Shown here: in pieces, positions 1-6,037 of the stretch | How positions within the stretch are numbered: the first letter of the stretch is position 1 | Layout of the letters: each line of letters opens with the position of its first letter | Source: Clostridia bacterium | Lineage (GTDB): Bacteria > Bacillota_A > Clostridia > Oscillospirales > CAG-272 | NCBI GenBank assembly: GCA_017414585.1 | Contig: JAFQLN010000092.1 | Coordinates: forward strand, 1 to 11,879 | Length of the DNA stretch: 11,879 nucleotides | Direction: 5' to 3' | Position numbers and translations under genes: made by a program | The notes under the pieces: model-generated | The model's input: only the letters and a program-made list of their open reading frames with translations | Told to the model about the DNA's origin: nothing | The model's database searches: none

Positions 1-27
1 AGACTTCTGATAAAGTTCCTCTTTTTG

Positions 28-97
28 GTTCTTTGGAATTTCGTAAGAAATTCACTCCTCGCTAAAGCTCCTTTACTGCGTAAAGGAGAAAAAGAAC
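28..97 (+). other. Possible three-way-junction RNA fold / intergenic repeat
   Basis: Three nested helices can be drawn. An outer 7-bp stem pairs GTTCTTT (28-34) with AAAGAAC (91-97). A 7-bp hairpin GAATTTC/GAAATTC (36-42/47-53) closes on a GTAA loop, which fits the GNRA class. A perfect 9-bp hairpin CTCCTTTAC/GTAAAGGAG (68-76/80-88) closes on TGC. This precedes a long terminator-like palindrome and then the glycosidase gene, an order resembling an attenuating leader. It could equally be a palindromic intergenic repeat. Frame 1 stays open through this region to position 213, but the peptide runs through the terminator hairpin and looks like translated repeat, so no gene is called. The helices are seen; a role is inference. 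Confidence 0.3.
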
Positions 98-123
98 GAA
101 TAAACAGTCTGGATACAAATCAA

Positions 124-175
124 GGCTGTCGCATTTCGGGAATTTTCCCTAAGTGCGACAGCCCCATATATTTTT
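124..175 (+). terminator. Long hairpin terminator or palindromic repeat
   Basis: A near-perfect inverted repeat has arms at 124-142 and 145-163 with a 2-nt loop. The outer ten pairs GGCTGTCGCA/TGCGACAGCC are perfect. The inner part has one G-U pair, one C-A mismatch and GGGAA/TTCCC. It is followed by an AT stretch ending in TTTTT (171-175). It probably ends transcription from a gene left of the window, or conditionally ends the leader of the gene at 227. The 19-bp arms are longer than most intrinsic terminators, which also fits a dispersed palindromic repeat. Confidence 0.6.
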
Positions 176-226
176 CCGGGGACTGCTTGTTTATGAAAAA
201 CGTAAAAAAATGAAAGGAATCACGCG

Positions 227-1417
227 ATGAATAATATCGGTACGATTGGTTTTACTTCCAGTGACAGCGCACTGAATGAAGGCTTTGCATGGGCTAAGGA
301 ACAGGCACTCGCATATGTCCATCATGGTGAGGATCTTGTCGGATTGTGGTATGAAGCTGCACTGCCGGGGCGTGATGCATTCTGTATTCGCGATGTATGT
401 CATCAGGCGAATGGCGCACATGCGCTCGGGCTGGAACATCATACGAAAAATATGCTTCTCCGGTTTGTGCAGTCCATAGCTGCAAGCCGCGATTACTGCT
501 GTTTCTGGGAGATTGATAAAAATTACCGTCCTGCACCTGTGGACTATAAATCGGATAAGGATTTCTGGTATAATCTGCCTGCCAGCTTTGACCTGTTGGC
601 GGGATGCCTGCGTATGTATAAGCTGACCGGTGACCCGGACTATATTGAAAGCGATGATTTTCTCCGTTTCTATCGCTTGACTATGAACAATTATATTCAA
701 ACATGGGATACAAACGGCGACGGTATTCCCGAAGGCTCCGGTACTATACGAGGCATTTCCTCTTATACTGAAAATGAAGGCTTTCAATATATACAGATGC
801 TCGACCTTCTCGCATCCGAAGCAGCCGCTTTGAATGCTTATGCTGAAATCTGCGAATTGCGCGGTGAAAACGGCATTCCCTACCGGAAATGGGCGGAAAG
901 TCTTTCCCGCGAAATCGACAGCCGCTGGGATGAATCCGAACACCGTTATTTCTTTGCCATGCGGAAAGACGGATCCTTGACGCATACATCGGCAATAGCT
1001 TCGGAGTATGTTCTCTACTTCGATACAGCCATAGACGAACGAAAGCGCAGCATTACGCTTGATCGGCTTCATCAACGCGGTCTGGACGGTGTGATCGTCG
1101 AATGCGGGTCGCATTTTTCGGAAATTTTTTACCGTTATGGTCAGCCGGAACGCGGCGAATACTGGCTCCGTTTCTTTACTTCCCCGGAACTGAAGCGACG
1201 TGCGTATCCTGAAGTGTCGTATTCCTGCATAGGCGCATATGTCTTTGGCATGATGGGCGTTGTTTACGATACTGCCGCGAAAACCATTACCGCTGATCCG
1301 AGACTGCCCGCGGGCGTTTCATCCGCATCGCTTACGAACCTTCCTGTTTTCGGGCGTTATGCGGACATTTCAGTGGAAAACGGCTGCGTGAGCATTACAT
1401 ATCACGACAAGGCGTAA
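227..1417 (+). CDS. Six-hairpin (alpha/alpha)6-barrel glycosidase-like protein
   Basis: The 396-residue protein resembles uncharacterised six-hairpin glycosidases of the debranching-enzyme/alpha-rhamnosidase type seen in gut bacteria and Paenibacillus. Residues 38-120 carry the most recognisable block, with WYEAALPGRDAF, a conserved RDV-HQ segment, WEID and DFWYNLPASFD. At 161-169 a DTNGDGIPE segment marks the barrel. From about 340 the chain turns beta-rich (ITADPRLPAG...LTNLPVFGR), like the small C-terminal beta-domain of such enzymes. Candidate acidic catalytic residues lie in the RD, EID, DGIPE and ENEGF (182-186) segments, but which ones act cannot be decided from one sequence. There is no signal peptide, so it is probably cytoplasmic and acts on an imported glycoside. 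The ATG has GAAAGGA at 212-218, 8 nt upstream. It is monocistronic, with a terminator 50 nt after the stop. The fold class is fairly sure; the substrate is unknown. Confidence 0.8.
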   Translation: MNNIGTIGFTSSDSALNEGFAWAKEQALAYVHHGEDLVGLWYEAALPGRDAFCIRDVCHQANGAHALGLEHHTKNMLLRFVQSIAASRDYCCFWEIDKNYRPAPVDYKSDKDFWYNLPASFDLLAGCLRMYKLTGDPDYIESDDFLRFYRLTMNNYIQTWDTNGDGIPEGSGTIRGISSYTENEGFQYIQMLDLLASEAAALNAYAEICELRGENGIPYRKWAESLSREIDSRWDESEHRYFFAMRKDGSLTHTSAIASEYVLYFDTAIDERKRSITLDRLHQRGLDGVIVECGSHFSEIFYRYGQPERGEYWLRFFTSPELKRRAYPEVSYSCIGAYVFGMMGVVYDTAAKTITADPRLPAGVSSASLTNLPVFGRYADISVENGCVSITYHDKA

Positions 1418-1469
1418 TATGCAGGGAAAATTTTCCGTTATACGGTCAATGGCATGAATTTAAGAAATG

Positions 1470-1519
1470 GGCGTGCCGCAGTTACATGGCAAAGATGTGA
1501 TTTGCGGCACGCCTTTTAT
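1470..1519 (+). terminator. Terminator of the six-hairpin glycosidase gene
   Basis: An 11-bp perfect GC-rich stem pairs GGCGTGCCGCA (1470-1480) with TGCGGCACGCC (1503-1513), followed by TTTTAT. A small inner ACAT/ATGT pairing shortens the loop. It lies 52 nt after the upstream stop. No other good terminator exists for the converging DUF11 gene, so read-through from the right may also stop here. The remaining 1520-1676 stretch shows only a weak 7-bp stem (1545-1551/1558-1564) and no gene. Confidence 0.85.
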
Positions 1520-1676
1520 CGGTCTATGCGTTTTGTTTGTTCTTTTTTCCTTTATCGAGGAAAACGGAAGCGAAAACCGGAGCTCTTTTGCCTGCCGAAT
1601 CATGAATGCCTCTTCGATACATTCCCCCGCGGCTGAAGTTCATGACATTGGCAGATGAACAGCTTTTTTTGTTTAT

Positions 1677-2528
1677 TCAGATGGTTCCGGTGACTGTCAG
1701 AACTGTCACACCCGGATCGGTAATCCATTGTCCGGTTGCAGGATCCTGTGTGAAGGTCGCGGCTGGTACCGTGATTGCACCCGGCAGTGTGGCAAATGCG
1801 CCGGTTTCTTCATTGTAGGAATATGCGTCTGCGGGGAGAACATCGCCGTTGAGCGTAACCGTGATATTTTCCAGAGCAGGAGAGAACGTGTCGGTCAGAA
1901 CCACATTGTCATCCGCACCGGCTTCTTCGTTTCCGACATTCTGAATGACAAACGTGTACGTGAGCGGACTGCATCCGGAAACAGAAGTGGGGCTGACACT
2001 CTTGGTGATGGTCAGATTCGGTTCTTGTGCTGCCGCGATGGTTTCCTCCGCAGTGACGGGCGTGACCAGACAGCCGCCTTCTGCTGAAACCGTGTTTGTG
2101 ATAACGGAATCAGCCGCGGGAGGTGCGAAATCCGTAATCTGTGCTTCGTACAGAAGGATGAAATTTCCGCCTGCCGGTACCGTTACGCCCGAAACAGTCA
2201 GCGGAGGACCTGCTGTCACATCTGCTGCAGTCTGCGGGACACCGTTGATGAAGACCCGTGCGGAGCCTTCGATATACGAAAGCGGATATACCGTCACACC
2301 GCCGGCTTCATATCTGCCGAGATCGTCCGTGACAGTCAGTCCGCTGAGTGCCGTTGTTCCGGTATTCACCAGACTGACAGCATACGTGACGGTTTCGCCC
2401 GGGATATACGTCCCGCGCAGCGCTGTTTTCGATACATTCAGTACCTCGAGCACTTCGCCCGTTGTAATGTTGGAATTGCGGACGGTTCCGTTGTAGGAAA
2501 TCGTTGCCTGATTGGTAAAGGATGCCAT
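1677..2528 (-). CDS. DUF11 repeat-domain protein
   Basis: The 283-residue protein has two DUF11-type beta-sandwich repeats. The first, about residues 28-150, has LEVLNVSKTA, VTYAVSLVNTGT, LTVTDDLG and ITNTVSAE. The second, about 168-283, has PNLTITKSVSPTSVSG, LTYTFVIQNVGN, VVLTDTFSP and ends VTVLTVTGTI. The N-terminus MASFTNQATISYNGT matches a clostridial family of stand-alone DUF11 proteins as remembered. DUF11 domains are usually parts of surface proteins, but this protein has no signal peptide, sorting motif or membrane anchor, so its location and role are unknown. The start is set at 2528 because GGAGG lies at 2536-2540, 7 nt upstream. An in-frame ATG 13 codons earlier (2567) has no ribosome binding site. 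No clear promoter was found just upstream, so it may depend on read-through of the terminator at 2613-2646. Confidence 0.85.
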   Translation of the reverse strand: MASFTNQATISYNGTVRNSNITTGEVLEVLNVSKTALRGTYIPGETVTYAVSLVNTGTTALSGLTVTDDLGRYEAGGVTVYPLSYIEGSARVFINGVPQTAADVTAGPPLTVSGVTVPAGGNFILLYEAQITDFAPPAADSVITNTVSAEGGCLVTPVTAEETIAAAQEPNLTITKSVSPTSVSGCSPLTYTFVIQNVGNEEAGADDNVVLTDTFSPALENITVTLNGDVLPADAYSYNEETGAFATLPGAITVPAATFTQDPATGQWITDPGVTVLTVTGTI

Positions 2529-2529
2529 T

Positions 2530-2596
2530 CTTTTTCCTCCGGGTTGATATTTGCACGGGGAACCCATGCATACACAGGATATGACGGAGGAAAAAG
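2530..2596 (-). promoter_or_regulatory. Leader with anti-Shine-Dalgarno helix for the DUF11 gene
   Basis: On the mRNA strand, CTTTTTCCTCCG (2596-2585) is perfectly complementary to CGGAGGAAAAAG (2541-2530), which contains the entire ribosome binding site of the DUF11 gene and ends one base before its ATG. The 43-nt loop holds its own hairpin, TGCATGGG/CCCGTGCA (2570-2563/2559-2552) with a TTC loop and one G-U pair. If formed, the 12-bp helix would block translation, so the leader could be a translational switch or RNA thermometer. The pairing is seen; regulation is inference. Confidence 0.5.
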
Positions 2597-2612
2597 TTTG
2601 TTCCTGTTTCCG

Positions 2613-2646
2613 ACAAAAATCCCCGGCATCGGAACAGACGCCGGGG
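2613..2646 (-). terminator. Terminator of the TIM-barrel glycosidase-like gene
   Basis: On the minus strand a 7-bp GC-only stem CCCCGGC/GCCGGGG (2646-2640/2627-2621) with a 12-nt loop is followed by ATTTTTGT. It begins 11 nt after the stop codon at 2658. It should separate this gene from the DUF11 gene downstream. Confidence 0.9.
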
Positions 2647-2657
2647 AAGGAGTATGG

Positions 2658-4838
2658 TCAGAACGAAACAGAAACTTTGACCGCTTCCGCATCGGAGGGA
2701 TACGTGAAGTAAGTCGTTTCGCTGTCAGGTTCGTATGTAAAGGGCAGGGAGACGGTCTCGCCGTGTACCGTGATCTTTACTGCTTTCGGCGGACGTTTCG
2801 TCAAGATGCGGCAGGCAGCTGTCATGTCGGACGGACTGAGCGAGACAAAGGACAGAGACCGCTGATTGTGCATGATTCTGGATGCACGTCCGGAGAGCGC
2901 GAGGATGGAGGAATTCTGCGAACGGTCGATGCGGCTGACATCATACCAGAGGTTGACCGATCCTGCTGTCAGAAGCGGATCTTCTATGACGGAGAGCTTG
3001 TCGTCAAAGAGGTCGATGTAGCATCCCTTCAGCTCAAACTGCTTTTCTTCACATTCGTCCATGAGAGCGGAAATGCAGTAGACGCCGCGGCGCATCAGGA
3101 GGAGAGGAGACGTTTCAACAGCAATGCCGCTGTTTAAGAGAAGGGCGCATACCTGATCCCGATACGCATCGGAGAGCGCGGCTTCTTCGGCAAAACAGCG
3201 CGGGGATTGTTCAATGATCATCACCTTGCCATCGCCGATTTCATAGGTGCCGTCTGCGGGATTTCTGCCCAGACCGAGGGACTCAAAGAGATGCTCTGCC
3301 GGATTAGCGTAATGGTTCCCACCCGTGTTCCACCATTCGCGGACTTTGTGGAACGGATCCGTACCGTCGCCGGCATAGATGAGCAGTCCGCCGTTTCTGA
3401 CCCAGCCCGCAAGTGCCTGATGGATGTCGGGAGCGGAGGGCTTCATGAATTCATAGGAGAGAACGAGGGTTTTGTAGGCATCAAGATAGCCGGCAAAGCG
3501 GCGTACATTGTCCAGCTGGATCGGACGCGCCGCAATTCCTGCCTTGACAAGCGGGAGCGCAAGACCGAAGAAGGAGGAAAATTCTCCGCTGTCATCGCCG
3601 CCTTCTTCGGGACAGATGCGCTGGAACATCGCGGAGTCCGCCACAAATATTCCGACATCTGCGGTTTTCGTAAGCCATTCACAGTCAGTCTGATCTGCCA
3701 TGTCGCGGAGTGTGTGCATGACGGAAAGCAGATTGGTTTTGTATTCCGGCGGAATGACGGTTTCGGTGTCGGCAGAAGGCTTGAAATCTTTCGGATTGTT
3801 TCCGGCATCCGTCCATGCTTTCTTCTGAGCCAGATAAGCCTGCATGGTGTCTTCATCGGGCTGATGTTTTCCTGTCATGACGCGCCGCGGCCACGGGGAT
3901 ACCTCATAATCGGAGATTTCCGGATGGAAGAGAGAAGCGACAACGGTGCGGTAATAGTTGGCGCGGTAATCCGTCCATGTGTGACGCGGATTGTCTTCGA
4001 TCGGATCAGCGAGGTACCACATCCGTCTGCCCGTGCCGCGTACCAGTTCCTGCATGACGCCGTATTCGAGAAACGCGGTTTCAAAGGTGCGCTCTCTGCG
4101 GACGCCGCGGAAGTAGTTTTCGCTTCTGGCAGTACCCGTCCAGATCTGCGCGATATACCCGTCGATTGTCGGCAGGTCAATCAGAGCCGATTCGGGCGAG
4201 ACGATTTTCCACTGCGCGTAGTTGAGGAGGGAATGTGTCGGTACGTAGAAGCGGAGCAGTCTGCCGTATTTCACCATGGCATACTCTTTCAGTTCCGAGC
4301 AGAGACGGTCGAGGGTTCTTGTGTAGAGATACTGCTTGAGGCGTGAGGCACGGTACTGCGCATCGCACGAGGACTGCGGATCCTGCCACGGTTCCTTGTA
4401 GTAGATTTCCCATTCCCGTTTGAAGGCATCGGAATAGCCCGCGCCGACCCAGAATTCCGGTTCTTCCAGATGAATCGCTTCCACGCCCGCATCCACCGCA
4501 CCTTTGAGACAGTCGGCAAGGTAGTGCGCGAAAGCGTTCGAGGGAACCATGTAAGGAACGTCCACACCGTGACTGAAGTCGTGATCGCGTCCCATCTGCC
4601 CCTCATCGTGGTGATCTATGCCGTCGTATCTGCCGTAGAGGTAATCCATGTAGTTCCCCCACGACACGCCGGTCATGAGATGAATGATGTATCCGCGCTT
4701 CTTCCACTTTTTTACCCGTTCCCGGAGATTGTGAAAGCCGTATACCATGACGAAGTCGCACTGTACGTCATAGGATGTTCCGTAGTCGGACGCTTCCTGT
4801 ATACCGGTGCGCTCTTCTCTGCGATCGTATTCTTTCAT
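2658..4838 (-). CDS. Large TIM-barrel glycoside-hydrolase-like protein
   Basis: The 726-residue protein has no family I can name with certainty. Residues about 25-320 look like a TIM barrel with aromatic-rich motifs: VMVYGFHNLRERVKKWKKRGY, a MTGVSWGNYMDYLYG segment, then VEAIHLEEPEFWVGAGYSDAFK (119-140), where Glu125, Glu126 and Glu128 are candidate catalytic acids. Further on are PTIDGYIAQIWTG and WYLADPIEDNPRHTW. Residues about 390-545 look like a Rossmann-like domain of the beta-galactosidase-trimerisation/GATase type (LDAYKTLVLSYEFMKPS, WVRNGGLLIYAGDG), and the last 120 residues are beta-rich. That order recalls GH42-like enzymes. There is no signal peptide. The start at 4838 is preferred over longer in-frame ATGs because AAGGAAGG (4847-4854) lies 8 nt upstream and the longer versions would begin upstream of the promoter. 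It forms a single-gene unit between promoter 4899-4927 and terminator 2613-2646. Confidence 0.8.
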   Translation of the reverse strand: MKEYDRREERTGIQEASDYGTSYDVQCDFVMVYGFHNLRERVKKWKKRGYIIHLMTGVSWGNYMDYLYGRYDGIDHHDEGQMGRDHDFSHGVDVPYMVPSNAFAHYLADCLKGAVDAGVEAIHLEEPEFWVGAGYSDAFKREWEIYYKEPWQDPQSSCDAQYRASRLKQYLYTRTLDRLCSELKEYAMVKYGRLLRFYVPTHSLLNYAQWKIVSPESALIDLPTIDGYIAQIWTGTARSENYFRGVRRERTFETAFLEYGVMQELVRGTGRRMWYLADPIEDNPRHTWTDYRANYYRTVVASLFHPEISDYEVSPWPRRVMTGKHQPDEDTMQAYLAQKKAWTDAGNNPKDFKPSADTETVIPPEYKTNLLSVMHTLRDMADQTDCEWLTKTADVGIFVADSAMFQRICPEEGGDDSGEFSSFFGLALPLVKAGIAARPIQLDNVRRFAGYLDAYKTLVLSYEFMKPSAPDIHQALAGWVRNGGLLIYAGDGTDPFHKVREWWNTGGNHYANPAEHLFESLGLGRNPADGTYEIGDGKVMIIEQSPRCFAEEAALSDAYRDQVCALLLNSGIAVETSPLLLMRRGVYCISALMDECEEKQFELKGCYIDLFDDKLSVIEDPLLTAGSVNLWYDVSRIDRSQNSSILALSGRASRIMHNQRSLSFVSLSPSDMTAACRILTKRPPKAVKITVHGETVSLPFTYEPDSETTYFTYPSDAEAVKVSVSF

Positions 4839-4898
4839 GAAACATACCTTCCTTGCTGTCAGACCAGCTCCGCTTTCGGGAGTCTGTTTTCTGGATTT

Positions 4899-4927
4899 AT
4901 TATAACAAAGAGAACGGATTGTGTCAA
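4899..4927 (-). promoter_or_regulatory. Consensus sigma-A promoter for the TIM-barrel glycosidase-like gene
   Basis: On the minus strand TTGACA (4927-4922), a 17-bp spacer and TATAAT (4904-4899) give a perfect consensus promoter. Transcription should start near 4891, giving a leader of about 50 nt. Such a strong promoter on a catabolic gene suggests repression by a factor not visible here. A cre-like sequence at 4939-4952 lies just upstream. Confidence 0.9.
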
Positions 4928-5004
4928 GAAAAATTGTATAAAAGCGATAAAATATGCACAGCAGAGGCGATTTTGGACGGATTTCGCTCTTTTCTGCGCC
5001 GTAC

Positions 5005-5033
5005 TTGACTTTTTCCTGCCGATCCGATATAAT
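5005..5033 (+). promoter_or_regulatory. Sigma-A promoter for the EamA transporter gene
   Basis: TTGACT (5005-5010), a 17-bp spacer and TATAAT (5028-5033) differ from consensus at one base. The start site should be near 5040. This places the in-frame ATG at 5049 almost at the 5' end of the RNA and leaves a 45-nt leader for the ATG at 5085. It is divergent from the promoter at 4899-4927. Confidence 0.9.
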
Positions 5034-5050
5034 ATACAACTGGAATATAT

Positions 5051-5084
5051 GGAAAGGAACGGCACAAAGCGGTGCCGCAGTGAT
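5051..5084 (+). promoter_or_regulatory. Ribosome binding site separated from the start by a hairpin
   Basis: GGAAAGGA (5051-5058) is the only good Shine-Dalgarno near the transporter start, but it lies 26 nt before ATG 5085. Between them is a 6-bp hairpin CGGCAC/GTGCCG (5060-5065/5072-5077) with loop AAAGCG. If the hairpin folds, the effective spacing becomes about 8 nt (one base before, seven after). This is the hairpin-bridged arrangement known from phage T4 gene 38. It supports 5085 as the start. The structure is seen; its function is inference. Confidence 0.5.
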
Positions 5085-5987
5085 ATGACCAACGAACAAA
5101 AAGGCATGACAGCCTCGATTGTCGGCTATGTGATTTTCGGGTTCAGCTACCTGTTTTCCAAAATGGCGCTCGGTGTGGCGGAACCGATGATTCTGCTCTC
5201 CCTCCGGTTTACGGTGACATTCATCGTGCTCAATCTGCTGGTTCTGACAAAAATCTGCAAAGTCCGGCTCAAAGGCAAACCCATCGGCGGTGCGATTCTG
5301 CTTGGACTTTTGCAGCCGGTTCTGTATTTTATCCTCGAAAACTACGGTCTGAAATACACGACTACCTCTTTCACGGGGATAATTTCCTCTGTCAGTCCGA
5401 TTTTTACGACCATTCTAGGCGCACTGATCCTCCGGGAAAGACCGAACTGGAAGCAGTGGCTCGGTATTGTTTTGTCCATTGCGGGCGTGATGATGGTTTC
5501 CATCGGCGGAAGCGGCGGAGAGAATACCGTGGTTGGCTGTGTCTGCCTGATTCTTGCGTATTTAGCCGGCGGATTCTACTCCATTCTCGCACGGAAGCTG
5601 GCGAACAAATTCACACCGTTTGAGCTGACCTATGTGATGTTTGTCATCGGTTTCCTTTCGTTCATCGCATGGGCATTTGTTCAGTACCGCGGGGAAACGC
5701 TCGCCATGTACGCGGATGCTCTGTCGCACGGCAGATTCATTATCGCCATTCTCTACCTCGGCATCCTCGCCTCCATCTGCGCATACTTCCTTATGAACTA
5801 TTCCTACGGAAAACTGCCCGTTGCGCGTGTGACGGTATTCGGCAACATTTCCACCGTCGTATCGGTTGTGTCCGGCATTCTCATCATGGGGGACACGTTC
5901 ACATGGATCAGCGGCGCCGCGTTTGTCCTCATTCTCGGCGGCATCTGGGTGGTCAACCGCTTCAAAACGCCCGAAACAGAAGAATAA
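5085..5987 (+). CDS. EamA-family (DMT superfamily) transporter
   Basis: The 300-residue integral membrane protein consists almost wholly of about ten hydrophobic segments arranged as two EamA halves, roughly 10-140 and 148-293. Typical features are GYVIFGFSYLFSKMAL near the N-terminus, an RF segment in helix 2 (41-42), and LKYTTTSFTGIISSVSPIFTTILGALILRERPNWKQWLGI (89-128). The second half repeats the pattern in GKLPVARVTVFGNISTVVSVVSGILIMGDTF (242-272). DMT proteins export or import small metabolites such as amino acids or sugars; the substrate cannot be read from the sequence. The start at 5085 rests on the hairpin-bridged ribosome binding site. ATG 5049 (12 codons longer) and ATG 5106 are alternatives with poorer signals. 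It is monocistronic, between its own promoter and terminator, and converges with a MocR-type regulator, a common genomic neighbour of EamA genes. Confidence 0.92.
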   Translation: MTNEQKGMTASIVGYVIFGFSYLFSKMALGVAEPMILLSLRFTVTFIVLNLLVLTKICKVRLKGKPIGGAILLGLLQPVLYFILENYGLKYTTTSFTGIISSVSPIFTTILGALILRERPNWKQWLGIVLSIAGVMMVSIGGSGGENTVVGCVCLILAYLAGGFYSILARKLANKFTPFELTYVMFVIGFLSFIAWAFVQYRGETLAMYADALSHGRFIIAILYLGILASICAYFLMNYSYGKLPVARVTVFGNISTVVSVVSGILIMGDTFTWISGAAFVLILGGIWVVNRFKTPETEE

Positions 5988-5990
5988 CAG

Positions 5991-6037
5991 AAGCTGTGCC
6001 TGTCTCTTTCAGAAGCAGAGAGGGCACAGCTTTTTTT
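5991..6037 (+). terminator. Terminator of the EamA transporter gene
   Basis: A 10-bp stem AAGCTGTGCC/GGCACAGCTT (5991-6000/6023-6032), extended inside by TCTCT/AGAGA, is followed by a run of T to 6037. Its U-tract overlaps the stop codon of the converging MocR gene (6036-6038). On the other strand the hairpin is followed by a poorer U-tract (TTCTGTTATTCTT), so it may stop MocR transcription only weakly. Confidence 0.92.

Noticed and set aside
25..213. 62-codon plus-strand frame before the first gene
   Set aside because: It reads through the hairpin repeats and the terminator-like palindrome, lacks a ribosome binding site and ends just before the real gene; probably translated repeat sequence.
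191..1114. Long minus-strand frame (307 codons) opposite the six-hairpin glycosidase gene
   Set aside because: It is antisense to a protein with clear family motifs, shows no recognisable domain and has no matching ribosome binding site; a shadow of biased codon use.
3207..4346. Plus-strand 379-codon frame opposite the TIM-barrel glycosidase-like gene
   Set aside because: It has no domain signature and no start signal; the minus-strand gene has a consensus promoter, ribosome binding site and terminator.
4470..5084. N-terminal extension of the transporter frame by about 205 codons
   Set aside because: The extension is antisense to the 2658-4838 gene and upstream of the transporter's own promoter; the hydrophobic EamA fold begins only near 5085.
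4839..5099. N-terminal extension of the minus-strand glycosidase-like protein to 813 residues
   Set aside because: It would start upstream of the perfect promoter at 4899-4927, and the ATG at 4838 has a strong ribosome binding site.
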